A DNA stretch of 64,000 bases from JBMOGA01 sp049318625 (GCA_049318625.1 JBMOGA010000015.1:1-64000), one strand, 5' to 3'; counted from the stretch's first letter, positions 52,436-61,542 are shown. Notes: generated from the sequence alone by a model not told the origin. Made by a program: numbers and translations.

Positions 52436-53958
52436 CAGTGGGCCTCCTCGGCAATGGTGTCGAGGCGGGCGGTTTTCCCGGCACGCGGCAGCACCGTCGC
52501 AGGTCCCTTCGCGGCTGGCGGCTTCGGCGGCAGGCCTTCCCACACACCCGCTGTGTCGCCGGTGCCGACGCCCTCGAAGAACGCCTTCATCTCGTCGAAC
52601 CGACCCTTGGAGTGGATCGCCGCGTTGACGACGTCGGCCAGCGAACCGGCGCCGGCCGGCCCCATCAGCGGTCGTGCCGAGATCAGGTTGGTGAAGTAGA
52701 GCGCCGGCGTGCCCTGCTCCTTCGCCTTCTGCACGACCGGCGTGGTGCCGATCGCGAGATCCGGCGCAAAGGCTTGGAACGCTGCGAGATCCTGCTCGAG
52801 CGAGGCGCGGAACTGGACATGGACGCCTTTGGCGGTGAGCCAGGCGGCATCCTCTTCGGAGAAGCGGGTCTTCGGACACGCGGTGCCGACATACCGCAGA
52901 TCCGCCCCGCTCTCGATCAGCAGCCGGCCGACCAGAAGTTCGGAACCCTCGTAGCCGGACAGTGTGATGCGCCCGCTCACCGGCTTGGCCCGGAGTGCGC
53001 CCTGGATCGCGGGCAGGAAGCGCGCCTTGGCGGCATCGATCCGCTCTGCGCCGACACCGGCCGCCCGCCCGATTGCATCGAGCCACGCCGCCGTGCCCTC
53101 GACGCCGACCGGGGCCGATCCGACGATCGGCCGCCCGGCCGTCTCGAACTCACGGAAGGACGCCGTGTAGAAGGGGTGGATGGCGGCCACTGTGACGCAA
53201 TCGAGCGCTGCATAGAGCTCCCGCCATTCCCGCGTCGGCACGACCGGTCCGGCCGCGAGCCCCATCGGCTCCAGCATCGCGCCAATCGAGACCGGATCGG
53301 CCGGGAACATCTCGCCGACCAGCGTGACCGTCGGGCGCGCGCTCAGCCCGGCCCGCGGCGCCTGCACCGGACCGAGTTCGGCCTCGCGGCGTGCATAAGC
53401 CAGCATCGCACCGGCCAGCACGTCCTTGGCCTCCGCATGGGTCGGCACGCCGAAGCCCGGTACGTCGATGCCGATGATGCGAACGCCGTTGATCTCTTTC
53501 GGCAGCAGGCGGAGCGGAACACCCGACGCCGTCGGGACGCAAAGATTGGTGACGATGACCGTGTCGTACTTCGCCGGATCGGCAAGCTTGAATACCGCCT
53601 CGCGGATGTCCTCGAACAGCTTGCCGGTGACCAGCGTCTCGGAATTGAACGGGACGTACCCGACCGTCCGCCGCGCACCGTAGAAGTGGGACGTGAACGT
53701 GAGACCGTAGACGCAGCAGGCAGAGCCCGAGAGCACGGTGGCGGTTCGGCGCATCCGGAGGCCGACGCGCAACGAGCCGAACGCCGGACACATGCTCTGC
53801 GGTTGATCGTGCGGCCCCTGAGGATAATCGGCGGCATAGCGCTCCAGCGTCTCGCTGGCACCGGCGGCGGCCGCTGCGCGGCGCATCTCACCGGCTCCAC
53901 CGTGGCACCCCACGGCGGTCCCCTGCGGCTCGATTGCTGGCTTCACCTGATCGACCAT
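52435..53958 (-). CDS. bchY: chlorophyllide a reductase subunit Y
   Basis: Partner of BchZ in the COR catalytic component (507 residues). Cluster-ligand cysteines are seen in QSMCPAFGSLRVG, LSGSACCVYGLTFTSHFYGA and VTNLCVPTASGVPL. The start is taken at ATG 53958; GAGGGG lies 14 bases upstream, a little far, and no better start is seen. It follows bchX by 47 bases. Confidence 0.94.
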   Translation of the reverse strand: MVDQVKPAIEPQGTAVGCHGGAGEMRRAAAAAGASETLERYAADYPQGPHDQPQSMCPAFGSLRVGLRMRRTATVLSGSACCVYGLTFTSHFYGARRTVGYVPFNSETLVTGKLFEDIREAVFKLADPAKYDTVIVTNLCVPTASGVPLRLLPKEINGVRIIGIDVPGFGVPTHAEAKDVLAGAMLAYARREAELGPVQAPRAGLSARPTVTLVGEMFPADPVSIGAMLEPMGLAAGPVVPTREWRELYAALDCVTVAAIHPFYTASFREFETAGRPIVGSAPVGVEGTAAWLDAIGRAAGVGAERIDAAKARFLPAIQGALRAKPVSGRITLSGYEGSELLVGRLLIESGADLRYVGTACPKTRFSEEDAAWLTAKGVHVQFRASLEQDLAAFQAFAPDLAIGTTPVVQKAKEQGTPALYFTNLISARPLMGPAGAGSLADVVNAAIHSKGRFDEMKAFFEGVGTGDTAGVWEGLPPKPPAAKGPATVLPRAGKTARLDTIAEEAH

Positions 53959-54005
53959 CTCGACGTCCGTCCCCTCAGAGGTCGTCCCCAACGTTCGCGG
54001 CACCA

Positions 54006-55007
54006 CTAGACAGTCTCGTAGACGACCTCGAGCGAGGGCTTCTCGACGACGGTACGGCCGCACATGTCGTCCAGCGACGCGGGAGAAAGAACGACGTCGC
54101 GGCCGACCACATCGCTCTTGAACAGACCGAGCAGCGCATCCTGACTGAGCGGCGTGGGATGAACGGGCGGGGCGGTGCCGACGTTCGACGCCAGCTCCTC
54201 GAACAGCGGTCCCCAGCGATCGCCGGGGCGGCCGATGATCTGATAGTTGGCACTCTTGCGGCGGATGTCGTCGTCGGCGGGGATCGCGGCGAGCACCGGG
54301 ATGCCCACCGCTTGGGTGAAGGCCTGCGCCTCGCCCGTGCCGTCGTCCTTGTTGATCACCATGCCGGCGACGCCAACGTTGCCGCCGAGCTTGCGGAAGT
54401 ACTGGACCGCCGAGCACACGTTGTTGGCGACGTAGAGGGATTGCAGATCGTTCGAACCGACGACGATGACCTTCTGGCACATGTCGCGCGCGATCGGCAG
54501 GCCGAAGCCGCCGCAGACGACGTCGCCGAGGAAATCGAGCAGGACGTAATCGAAGCCCCAGTCGTGGAAGCCGAGCTTTTCGAGCAGCTCGAAACCGTGA
54601 ATGATTCCGCGCCCGCCGCATCCGCGCCCGACCTCGGGCCCGCCGAGCTCCATCGCGAACACGCCGTCGCGCTTGAAGCAGACGTCGCCGATCCGGACAT
54701 CCTCGCCGGCCAGCTTCTTGCGTGTCGACGTCTCGATGATGGTGGGGCAGGCGCGGCCGCCGAACAGCAGCGATGTGGTGTCGCTCTTCGGATCACAGCC
54801 GATCAGCAGCACCCGCTTGCCCTGCTGCGCCATCATGTACGAGAGGTTGGCCAGCGTGAAGCTCTTGCCGATGCCGCCCTTGCCATAGATGGCGATGATC
54901 TGGGTCTCGGGCTTGCTCGGTGCCGGATCGGATCCGCCGCGAAAATCGCCGGATCGATCGTGAACCTGGGTCGGCGCAAAGCGATCGGTCAGTCCAATCG
55001 ATGTCAT
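54006..55007 (-). CDS. bchX: chlorophyllide a reductase iron protein
   Basis: NifH-like ATPase (333 residues) that feeds electrons to BchYZ. P-loop GKGGIGKS (42-49); cluster cysteines Cys130 (GRGCGG) and Cys165 (DVVCGGF). ATG 55007 overlaps the bchC stop (ATGA) and follows GGGGAG. Paralogue of BchL. Confidence 0.96.
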   Translation of the reverse strand: MTSIGLTDRFAPTQVHDRSGDFRGGSDPAPSKPETQIIAIYGKGGIGKSFTLANLSYMMAQQGKRVLLIGCDPKSDTTSLLFGGRACPTIIETSTRKKLAGEDVRIGDVCFKRDGVFAMELGGPEVGRGCGGRGIIHGFELLEKLGFHDWGFDYVLLDFLGDVVCGGFGLPIARDMCQKVIVVGSNDLQSLYVANNVCSAVQYFRKLGGNVGVAGMVINKDDGTGEAQAFTQAVGIPVLAAIPADDDIRRKSANYQIIGRPGDRWGPLFEELASNVGTAPPVHPTPLSQDALLGLFKSDVVGRDVVLSPASLDDMCGRTVVEKPSLEVVYETV

Positions 55008-55957
55008 GACAGGGCTCCCCAGTTCAGAACCATCTTGAGGCAGGCGGAGTCCTCGAACGCGGTCTGGTAAGCGTCGCCGGCGCGCTGTGGCAGGCCGATG
55101 TGCGTGATCAGCCCGTCGAGCGACAGTCGGCCATCGCCGAGCAATTGGCGGACGGCGTCCAGATCGCGGGGCGACCATTCCGCCGCGATGCGCATGCGGG
55201 TCTCGCGCAGGAAGGCCGGCACGAAATCGAAGCCGATGCGGCCCTCGTAGAAGCCGGCGAGGACAATTTCGCCGCCTTTGGCGGTACGCGAGACGAGTGT
55301 GTCCAGAAGCCCCGCGTCGCCGCTGGCGTCGACAACGACCCGGTAATCGCGCCGCTCGTCCGCTTCCGGAGCGAGCACCGCATAGCCATGAGAACCCTGC
55401 CGTCGGACCGGATTGATGTCCCAGACGACGGGCGGGCGCCCACCGAGGGCGATCGTCAACCGCGCGAGCAAGCGGCCGACGATTCCGTGTCCGATGATCA
55501 GTTCCGGCAGCGCGGGGCCGGGCGCGTCGGGAGCGCCGACGATGGCATGGTGCGCGGTCGCCGCCAGCGCGATCAGGACGCTGCGCTCGCGCAATTCGCG
55601 ATCGATCGGCAGCACACGCGATCCCTTGGTGACGAGGCGCTGCGCGGCCCCGCCGAACAGGCCGCGGACGGGGCCGAAGCAATTGGCACCGGGCACGAAA
55701 ACCCACTCGCCCGCCTTGCGCCCCGAATGCGCACCGGCCTCGACGATCTCGCCGGCAGCCTCGTAGCCCGGCACCAGCGGATAGCCCATGCCAGGAAAGG
55801 GCGGCATCCGCCCGGACCACAGCAGCCGCTCGGTGCCCGTCGAGATGCCGCTCCATGCGATATCGACGATCACGTCGCCATCCGTCGGATCCGCGAGATC
55901 GAGCCTGCCAAGGTCGAGGCGTTTCGGTTTCTCGAGGACGACGGCACACGTCTGCAT
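55004..55957 (-). CDS. bchC: bacteriochlorophyllide a dehydrogenase
   Basis: Medium-chain dehydrogenase-like enzyme (317 residues) that oxidises the 3-hydroxyethyl group to acetyl, the last step before tail attachment. Blocks: WSGISTGTERLLWSGRMPPFPGMGYPLVPGYE, with the Rossmann segment IIGHGIVGRLLARL. GGAGGG precedes ATG 55957. Two PpsR boxes 58-101 bases upstream mark the bchCXYZ-puf promoter. Confidence 0.95.
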   Translation of the reverse strand: MQTCAVVLEKPKRLDLGRLDLADPTDGDVIVDIAWSGISTGTERLLWSGRMPPFPGMGYPLVPGYEAAGEIVEAGAHSGRKAGEWVFVPGANCFGPVRGLFGGAAQRLVTKGSRVLPIDRELRERSVLIALAATAHHAIVGAPDAPGPALPELIIGHGIVGRLLARLTIALGGRPPVVWDINPVRRQGSHGYAVLAPEADERRDYRVVVDASGDAGLLDTLVSRTAKGGEIVLAGFYEGRIGFDFVPAFLRETRMRIAAEWSPRDLDAVRQLLGDGRLSLDGLITHIGLPQRAGDAYQTAFEDSACLKMVLNWGALS

Positions 55958-56014
55958 CTGTCCCTCCGCTTGGCGCTCCGGGGCCGTTCCCCGGGGTGCC
56001 GCGCACTCCTAGAC

Positions 56015-56058
56015 TGTCAGTTTAGGACGACAAATAAAACAGTCAAGCAAAGTTTACA
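56015..56058. promoter_or_regulatory. tandem PpsR/CrtJ boxes at bchC promoter
   Basis: Box 1 56015-56032 is an exact TGT-N12-ACA; box 2 56041-56058 is AGT-N12-ACA. They are separated by exactly 8 bases, as reported for CrtJ at the Rhodobacter bchC promoter. Box 2 overlaps the last codons of crtF. Confidence 0.8.
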
Positions 56059-57241
56059 CCTCAGCCACAGCCGTGCCGGTGGCGCGCGCAGAGATCAGGC
56101 TGGTGAGGGTCGGGCGAAACGTCCGCAATTGCCGCACGTCGCCGAAGCCGGCCATGCGCAGCAAGCGCGCCAGCTCCGCAAAGCTCCGGGCCCGGCCGCG
56201 TCCCATCGCCAGCAGATAGAAGCCGAAATACGCATCCGCTTCCGGCGCGCCGGCCAAGGTTTCGGCCACCAGCAGCCGCCCGCCACTCGGCAGCGCCCTG
56301 CGGGCCGCGCCGAGGATGCGCAAAGCCGTCGCATCGTCGTGATCGAGCAGCACCCGGATCAGGGTGACCACGTCGGCGCCGTCTGGCAGCGGGTCCGCAT
56401 GGAAGCTGCCACCGACGGCGCGGGAACGGCCGGCAAGGCCGGCGGCCGCGAGCCGGGCTGTGGCCCGCGCCGCGACAGCCGGCAGGTCGAACAGCGTGAG
56501 TCGGAGATCGGGCGCGCGGCGTGCGGCCGCGATCAGAAACGTGCCGTCACCGCCGCCGACATCCAGCAGGCTTCGGTGGCTCGCGATCGGGTAGGCATCC
56601 AGCACGTCGTCGGCGATCAGGGCCTGCGACGCCGCCATGAACTCGCTGTACGCGTCGACGGCCGACGGATCGAGCGCCTGGGGGGCGTCGGAGTGCGCAT
56701 AGGCCCAGAACGCCGACAGCCGGGTGTCGGTATGGCCTTGCTTCAGTAGACGCACCGGATCCGCGATGTCGGCGGCAAAAATGGTGTTGTGGGCAATCAC
56801 GGTCTCGAAGGCCGGGGTGGCCGCCACGGCCGCACCGAGATCGCCGAGCCCATATCGTCCGCCGGCGCGGCGCGACACCAGTTCAAGCGACGTGGCCGCC
56901 GCCAGAAGCCGCTCGGTCCTGTCGCGGGTGAGGCCGATTCGGGCGGCGATCGTATCGACGTCCGAGGGGCCTTCCCGCAGCACGGTGAGCAGGCCGAGCC
57001 GGACGCAGGCCGTCAGCACCTGCGTGTGCACGAACCCCGCGATGATGTTGAACAGCGCGCGTTCCTTGCGCTTTGCGAACCCGCGCGTCAGTGGGAACCG
57101 CGCGACCCAACGCTGGAACCCGGGCTCGGCCAACAGCCGATCGCGCATGGCATAGATGCGATCCAACAGCGTCAGCGGTCGGGCCCCGGGGCCTTCGGAC
57201 ATATCGCGCGTCCTCGCCCGGATCTCCATCGGCGCCGTCAT
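56054..57241 (-). CDS. crtF: hydroxyneurosporene/demethylspheroidene O-methyltransferase
   Basis: SAM-dependent O-methyltransferase (395 residues) that methylates the tertiary hydroxyl of acyclic carotenoids, giving methoxy end groups. A dimerisation/winged-helix N-terminal part (LFNIIAGFVHTQVLTACVRLGLL) precedes the SAM motif LLDVGGGDGTFLIAAARR and LIRVLLDHDD. ATG 57241 overlaps the crtE stop (ATGA). Part of the acyclic (spheroidene/spirilloxanthin type) branch with crtC and crtD. Confidence 0.93.
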   Translation of the reverse strand: MTAPMEIRARTRDMSEGPGARPLTLLDRIYAMRDRLLAEPGFQRWVARFPLTRGFAKRKERALFNIIAGFVHTQVLTACVRLGLLTVLREGPSDVDTIAARIGLTRDRTERLLAAATSLELVSRRAGGRYGLGDLGAAVAATPAFETVIAHNTIFAADIADPVRLLKQGHTDTRLSAFWAYAHSDAPQALDPSAVDAYSEFMAASQALIADDVLDAYPIASHRSLLDVGGGDGTFLIAAARRAPDLRLTLFDLPAVAARATARLAAAGLAGRSRAVGGSFHADPLPDGADVVTLIRVLLDHDDATALRILGAARRALPSGGRLLVAETLAGAPEADAYFGFYLLAMGRGRARSFAELARLLRMAGFGDVRQLRTFRPTLTSLISARATGTAVAEV

Positions 57242-58110
57242 GCGGCCACACGGGCCTTGCGGGCCGGCAGCAGCCGCGAGGTTTCGCGCACCAGCAGATC
57301 GTGGAACGCGTCGCGGCCGGGACAATCGGGGATGGCCTGCAAGGCCTGGTCGATAAGCGCGCGGGCGCTTCCGAACGCGCCCTCGACGCCGCACGCGCCG
57401 ACCATGCTCGGCCGGCCGAGATCGGCGTCCCGACCGACCGGTTTGCCGAGCGTCTCGGCATCGTCGAGGGCATCACAGAGATCGTCGGCAACCTGGAAGG
57501 CACGTCCGAGCAGTTGGCCGAAATCGTGCCACGCCCGTGGCTCGACCCCCGCTGCGAGCGCGCCGGCCGCGGCCGCACCGGCGAACAGTGCCCCCGTCTT
57601 GGCACCGTGGTAGGCCTCGAGATCGACCTCGGCCTCGCACTCCCAGGCTTGCCCGGCCGCGATCCCCCGCGGCGCCCCGACCGCCTGGGCGACGGCAGCG
57701 AGCACGCGCAGGCCGCGCACCGGACTGCGCACCGATCCATGGCTCAGCGTCTCGAACGCCAGAACGATCAGGGCGTCGCCAGCCAGAACCGCGAGCCGCT
57801 CCCCGAAGGCGGCGTGAACGGAGGGTTGTCCGCGGCGCGTGCTGGCGGCGTCGAAGCAGGGCAGGTCGTCGTGGACCAACGACGCGCAATGCAGCAGTTC
57901 GATCGCGGTGGCACTGGCGAGGACGAGGTCCGGATCACCCGAGCCGCAGGCTTGCGCGACGGCCAGCACCAGCCGCGGGCGCAGCCGTTTGCCGGACGGG
58001 AAGACCGCGTGATGCATGGCCTGGCCCAGCAACGCCGGACAATCCGAGCCCCTGGAGCGCCGCAGCGCATCCGCGAGCGCCTGGTCGATCGCATCGATCA
58101 CGGAAGTCAT
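57238..58110 (-). CDS. crtE: geranylgeranyl diphosphate synthase (copy 2)
   Basis: Polyprenyl synthetase (290 residues) with the first aspartate motif HDDLPCFD and the second ADDLCDALDD. It lies in the canonical place before crtF and bchC. ATG 58110 has CGGAG about 10 bases upstream; ATG 58152 is possible but sits on a PpsR box half and lacks a ribosome site. This copy is expected to feed both carotenoids and the bacteriochlorophyll tail. Little obvious identity with copy 1 beyond the family motifs suggests a separate origin. Confidence 0.9.
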   Translation of the reverse strand: MTSVIDAIDQALADALRRSRGSDCPALLGQAMHHAVFPSGKRLRPRLVLAVAQACGSGDPDLVLASATAIELLHCASLVHDDLPCFDAASTRRGQPSVHAAFGERLAVLAGDALIVLAFETLSHGSVRSPVRGLRVLAAVAQAVGAPRGIAAGQAWECEAEVDLEAYHGAKTGALFAGAAAAGALAAGVEPRAWHDFGQLLGRAFQVADDLCDALDDAETLGKPVGRDADLGRPSMVGACGVEGAFGSARALIDQALQAIPDCPGRDAFHDLLVRETSRLLPARKARVAA

Positions 58111-58130
58111 GTTGCGGCACTCCGGAAGGT

Positions 58131-58174
58131 TGTCAACAAGACCAGTCATCATATAGTGTCACTTAAACTGGACA
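58131..58174. promoter_or_regulatory. tandem PpsR/CrtJ boxes between crtE and crtD
   Basis: Box 2 58157-58174 is an exact TGT-N12-ACA; box 1 58131-58148 is TGT-N12-TCA, one base off. The gap is exactly 8 bases. They lie in the divergent crtE/crtD promoter and could repress both directions. Confidence 0.75.
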
Positions 58175-58196
58175 TGAATTGCCTCTCGGTCAACCG

Positions 58197-59780
58197 CCTT
58201 CCGATGGGGAGCCGTCAGTGCCGCCCTTCCGAGTTGCCATCGTCGGTGCCGGCATCGGGGGATTGTCTGCCGCCGCCGTGCTGGCTGCGCGCGGCGCGGA
58301 GGTAACGGTCTATGAGAGCGCCGCGCGGCCGGGTGGCAAAATGCGCCAGATCGAGATCGGCGGGCTGCCGATCGATGCCGGCCCGACCGTGTTCACGATG
58401 CGCTGGGTGTTCGACGAGTTGTTCGCGGCCACCGGCCACCGGCTCGATGATCTGGTCCGGCTGCTTCCGGTGACGACACTCGCGCGCCACGCCTGGAACG
58501 AGCGCGAGCGTTTGGATCTCTATGCCGATACCCGGCGCTCCGCCGACGCGATCGCGGCATTCGCCGGACCGGGCGAGGCGCGGGGTTATCTGGCGTTCTG
58601 CGAGGCGGCGCGGCGGACCTATACCGCGCTCCAGCGCACGTTCCTGACGGCCGAGCAGCCGTCCATGCCGGGTCTGGTCGCTCGCATGGGCATGTCGGGC
58701 TTGCGGAATTTCACCCACGCCAATCCGATGGCGAGCCTGTGGTCCGAACTCGGCCGCTACTTCAAGGACCCGCGCCTGCGCCAATTGTTCGGCCGCTACG
58801 CCACCTATGTCGGGTCTTCGCCGTTCGAGGCCCCGGCCACGTTGATGCTGATCGCGCATGTCGAGCAGGACGGCGTGTGGCTGGTCGAAGGGGGCATGCA
58901 CCGTATAGCGGCCGCTCTGGCCGCCGTGGTCGAGGATCTCGGCGGCCGTATCCACTATGGCACTCAGGTTGCTGGAATTTCGACAGCCGACGGAGCGGCG
59001 AACGGCGTCGTGCTGGCCGATGGTGAGCGCATCGCGGCCGAAGCCGTGGTCTTCAATGGCGACGCCGCGGCCCTGGCCAAGGGGCTGCTCGGCGCCGAGG
59101 CGCGGCGGGCCTTGCCGGGCCACGGTGAGCCGCCGCGCTCGCTCTCGGCCATGACGTGGGTGATGCGCGCCGATGCCAGCGGCTTTCCGCTGCTGCGCCA
59201 CAGCGTGTTTTTCTCGCAGGACTATCAAGCCGAGTTTGCCGCACTGGTGGCCGGCCGTCGGATGCCGGACGATCCGACCGTCTACATCTGCGCCCAGGAT
59301 CGTACCGATCAGGATGGGCCGCCGGACGCGAGCCCCGAACGCCTGCTCTGCCTGATCAACGCGCCGGCCACCGGCGATTCGCCCGCTGCATCCGCACACG
59401 CCGCTTGGTTCGAACCCCGGGAGACCGACCGATGCCTCGAACGTATGACCCGCCGCTTGGCCGCCTGTGGGCTGAGCCTCGACACCACACCGGCGCGAAC
59501 GATCGCTACGACGCCCAGGGGTTTCGATCGGCTCTTCCCGGGGAGCGGGGGGGCACTGTACGGCCGGGCCTCGCACGGCTGGATGGCCTCGTTCCAGAGA
59601 CCGGGGGCGCGCACGAAGATCAAGCGGCTCTATCTGGCGGGTGGCAGCGTCCATCCGGGAGCCGGAGTCCCGATGGCCGCGCTGTCGGGGCGGTTGGCGG
59701 CCGAGAGTCTCCTGAAGGACCGGACTTCGCCAAGGCGGTACCGGCCGGCGGCTATGCCTGGTGGTACGTCGACGGGCTGA
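58197..59780 (+). CDS. crtD: 1-hydroxycarotenoid 3,4-desaturase
   Basis: CrtI-family FAD desaturase (about 520 residues from the shortest good start) that introduces the 3,4 double bond in hydroxy- or methoxy-carotenoids. FAD motif VAIVGAGIGGLSAAAVLAARG, then RPGGKMRQIEIGGLPIDAGPTVFTMRWVFDELF, typical of CrtD. The terminal block is LYLAGGSVHPGAGVPMAALSGRLAAESLL. The upstream frame 58179-58217 is a possible extension; GTG 58218 or the ATG at 58203 are other start options. Its 3' end overlaps crtC. Confidence 0.9.
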   Translation, partial: PSDGEPSVPPFRVAIVGAGIGGLSAAAVLAARGAEVTVYESAARPGGKMRQIEIGGLPIDAGPTVFTMRWVFDELFAATGHRLDDLVRLLPVTTLARHAWNERERLDLYADTRRSADAIAAFAGPGEARGYLAFCEAARRTYTALQRTFLTAEQPSMPGLVARMGMSGLRNFTHANPMASLWSELGRYFKDPRLRQLFGRYATYVGSSPFEAPATLMLIAHVEQDGVWLVEGGMHRIAAALAAVVEDLGGRIHYGTQVAGISTADGAANGVVLADGERIAAEAVVFNGDAAALAKGLLGAEARRALPGHGEPPRSLSAMTWVMRADASGFPLLRHSVFFSQDYQAEFAALVAGRRMPDDPTVYICAQDRTDQDGPPDASPERLLCLINAPATGDSPAASAHAAWFEPRETDRCLERMTRRLAACGLSLDTTPARTIATTPRGFDRLFPGSGGALYGRASHGWMASFQRPGARTKIKRLYLAGGSVHPGAGVPMAALSGRLAAESLLKDRTSPRRYRPAAMPGGTSTG

Positions 59781-60640
59781 GCGACGACGGCCAGCATGCC
59801 ATCACCCTGATCGCGTTCGTCGGCAGCGTCTTCTCGCCGTACTACGCCTGGTCGGGCCGTCAGCAGCCGGAGAATCATTGCGCCCTGAACGTGGCGCTCT
59901 ACGGCCCCCGGAGCACACGATGGGCGATGACGGAGCGGCCGCGCCGGGCCCTCGAGCGCAGCCGCACCGCGCTCACCATCGGCCCCAGCAGCATGTGGTG
60001 GAACGGCCATTCCCTGGAGATCTCGATCGACGAGACGACCAGCCCGATCCCCAGCCGTATCAAGGGAACCGTTCGAATTCTGCCGCTGGCCCTGACCCGC
60101 CAGTCGTTCCAGCTCGATCCTAACGAGCGCCACGAATGGTGGCCGATCGCGCCATTGGCGCGCATCGAGGTCGAACTCGAGCATCCAGCGCTCAAGTGGA
60201 GCGGCGCAGGCTACCTCGATACCAACTCGGGTCGCGAGCCGCTCGAGGCCGGGTTCAGCCGCTGGGACTGGTGCCGCGCCACTCACGAACGCGGCTCGAC
60301 GCTGCTCTACGAGATCACGCTACCGGACGGCCGACAGGATGCCCTGACGCTCATCGCCGACGCCACGGGCAATGTCGCGGCTCTGGAGGCGACTTCCAAC
60401 GTCGGTCTGCCGCGCAGCCCGATCTGGCAGGTCGAGCGCGGGACGCGGGCCGACAAGGCCGAACCGGCCCGGGTCATCAAGACGCTCGAGGACACACCGT
60501 TCTATGCCCGCTCCAAGGTCGCGACGCATCTGGCGGGCCAGAGGGTTGTCGCGATGCACGAGAGCCTCTCACTCGACCGATTCCGCAGCAGCGTGGTCAA
60601 ACTGATGCTGCCGTGGCGGATGCCGCGCCAGTTCTGGTGA
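59432..60640 (+). CDS. crtC: hydroxyneurosporene synthase (carotenoid 1,2-hydratase)
   Basis: Cofactor-independent hydratase that adds water at C1,2 of acyclic carotenoids. The conserved lipocalin-like domain runs from about 59741 (GGYAWWYVDGLSDDG, then IAFVGSVFSPYYAW) to the stop, ending LMLPWRMPRQFW. The start is unresolved. The nearest in-frame ATG, GTG or TTG upstream of the domain is ATG 59432, 300 bases inside crtD and preceded by GGGAG; that would give 402 residues. Only a CTG at 59777, overlapping the crtD stop (CTGA), lies nearer, but it would cut the conserved motif. I give the long form's coordinates and regard the first ~100 residues as doubtful. Confidence 0.8.
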   Translation: MPRTYDPPLGRLWAEPRHHTGANDRYDAQGFRSALPGERGGTVRPGLARLDGLVPETGGAHEDQAALSGGWQRPSGSRSPDGRAVGAVGGRESPEGPDFAKAVPAGGYAWWYVDGLSDDGQHAITLIAFVGSVFSPYYAWSGRQQPENHCALNVALYGPRSTRWAMTERPRRALERSRTALTIGPSSMWWNGHSLEISIDETTSPIPSRIKGTVRILPLALTRQSFQLDPNERHEWWPIAPLARIEVELEHPALKWSGAGYLDTNSGREPLEAGFSRWDWCRATHERGSTLLYEITLPDGRQDALTLIADATGNVAALEATSNVGLPRSPIWQVERGTRADKAEPARVIKTLEDTPFYARSKVATHLAGQRVVAMHESLSLDRFRSSVVKLMLPWRMPRQFW

Positions 60641-60648
60641 GGCTGGGA

Positions 60649-61542
60649 TCAGGCCGGGCGCAGTGCGCGGACGCCGATGTCGGCGATCAACTCTGAAAGT
60701 CGCGCCGGCTGCTCCTCGTGGGCCAGGTGCCCGAGACCCGGGAGCCTGTGCACCACGGCCGACTTGAGGATCTCGCGCACACGCCAGGCATCGTCCGGCG
60801 GCACGGCGCGGTCGTTGGTCGCCGCTAGTAGGACCAAAGGCGTCTCCAGGCTCGGCAGAGCCCGCACGAAGGATTCCAGATTCCAGCTCGCCATCATGTT
60901 GAGGGCGGAAGCGACGTGCGCCCGGTCGGCCAGCAGGCGCCGATAGAGCGCAACACCCTGGTCGTCGATGTGCGACCCCGTGCTCTCGATCAGTTCCCGC
61001 ACTGCATGGCCGCGGCGGGCCCGCCAAGCGAAAAAATCCGGCATCAGCGGATTGAGCGTCATCACCCGCGCCAAGGCCGGAAACACGTGGCGGCCGATCC
61101 CGCGGAACGGCAGCAGCGCACCATTGAGCGCGATGATGACCCTCGGGGAAATGACGCCGGCGAGTTGCGCCTCGACCAGCAGGGCCGCCCCGGCCGAATG
61201 GCCGACGGCAATCTCGGCGACGATGCCGAGCTCGCGCAGCAACGTGCCGAGCGATTGCGCCATGAACCGTGGCGTCAGGTTGGGGCGTCCGTGCGAGATC
61301 CGCGTAAACGCGTGCCCCGGCAGGTCCATGGCAACCACCGTGAACTGATCGGCCAGCCGGGGCAGCACGTCGCGCCAGGAGTGCGTCGAGGCGGCCGTAC
61401 CGTGCACCAGCAGCAGGGTCGGGCCCCGGCCGCAGATCTGCACGTGCCAGGAGATTCCGCCGGCCGTCACGAAGCGGCTGGTGGCGGTGTTCGGCCAGGA
61501 TCCGCCGTCGCGCCGCCAATCGAGTCTCTCCTGGGCCGACAT
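60649..61542 (-). CDS. bchO: BchO, alpha/beta hydrolase linked to Mg-chelatase
   Basis: Alpha/beta hydrolase (297 residues) always found with bchI/bchD in purple-bacterial PGCs; role uncertain, perhaps in Mg-chelatase assembly or pigment handling. HGTAASTHSW oxyanion region, nucleophile elbow VGHSAGAA, acid in AATNDRAVPPDDAW and histidine in LPGLGHLAHEEQP. ATG 61542 is the family-consistent start. Its stop is only 8 bases from the convergent crtC stop. Confidence 0.9.
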   Translation of the reverse strand: MSAQERLDWRRDGGSWPNTATSRFVTAGGISWHVQICGRGPTLLLVHGTAASTHSWRDVLPRLADQFTVVAMDLPGHAFTRISHGRPNLTPRFMAQSLGTLLRELGIVAEIAVGHSAGAALLVEAQLAGVISPRVIIALNGALLPFRGIGRHVFPALARVMTLNPLMPDFFAWRARRGHAVRELIESTGSHIDDQGVALYRRLLADRAHVASALNMMASWNLESFVRALPSLETPLVLLAATNDRAVPPDDAWRVREILKSAVVHRLPGLGHLAHEEQPARLSELIADIGVRALRPA

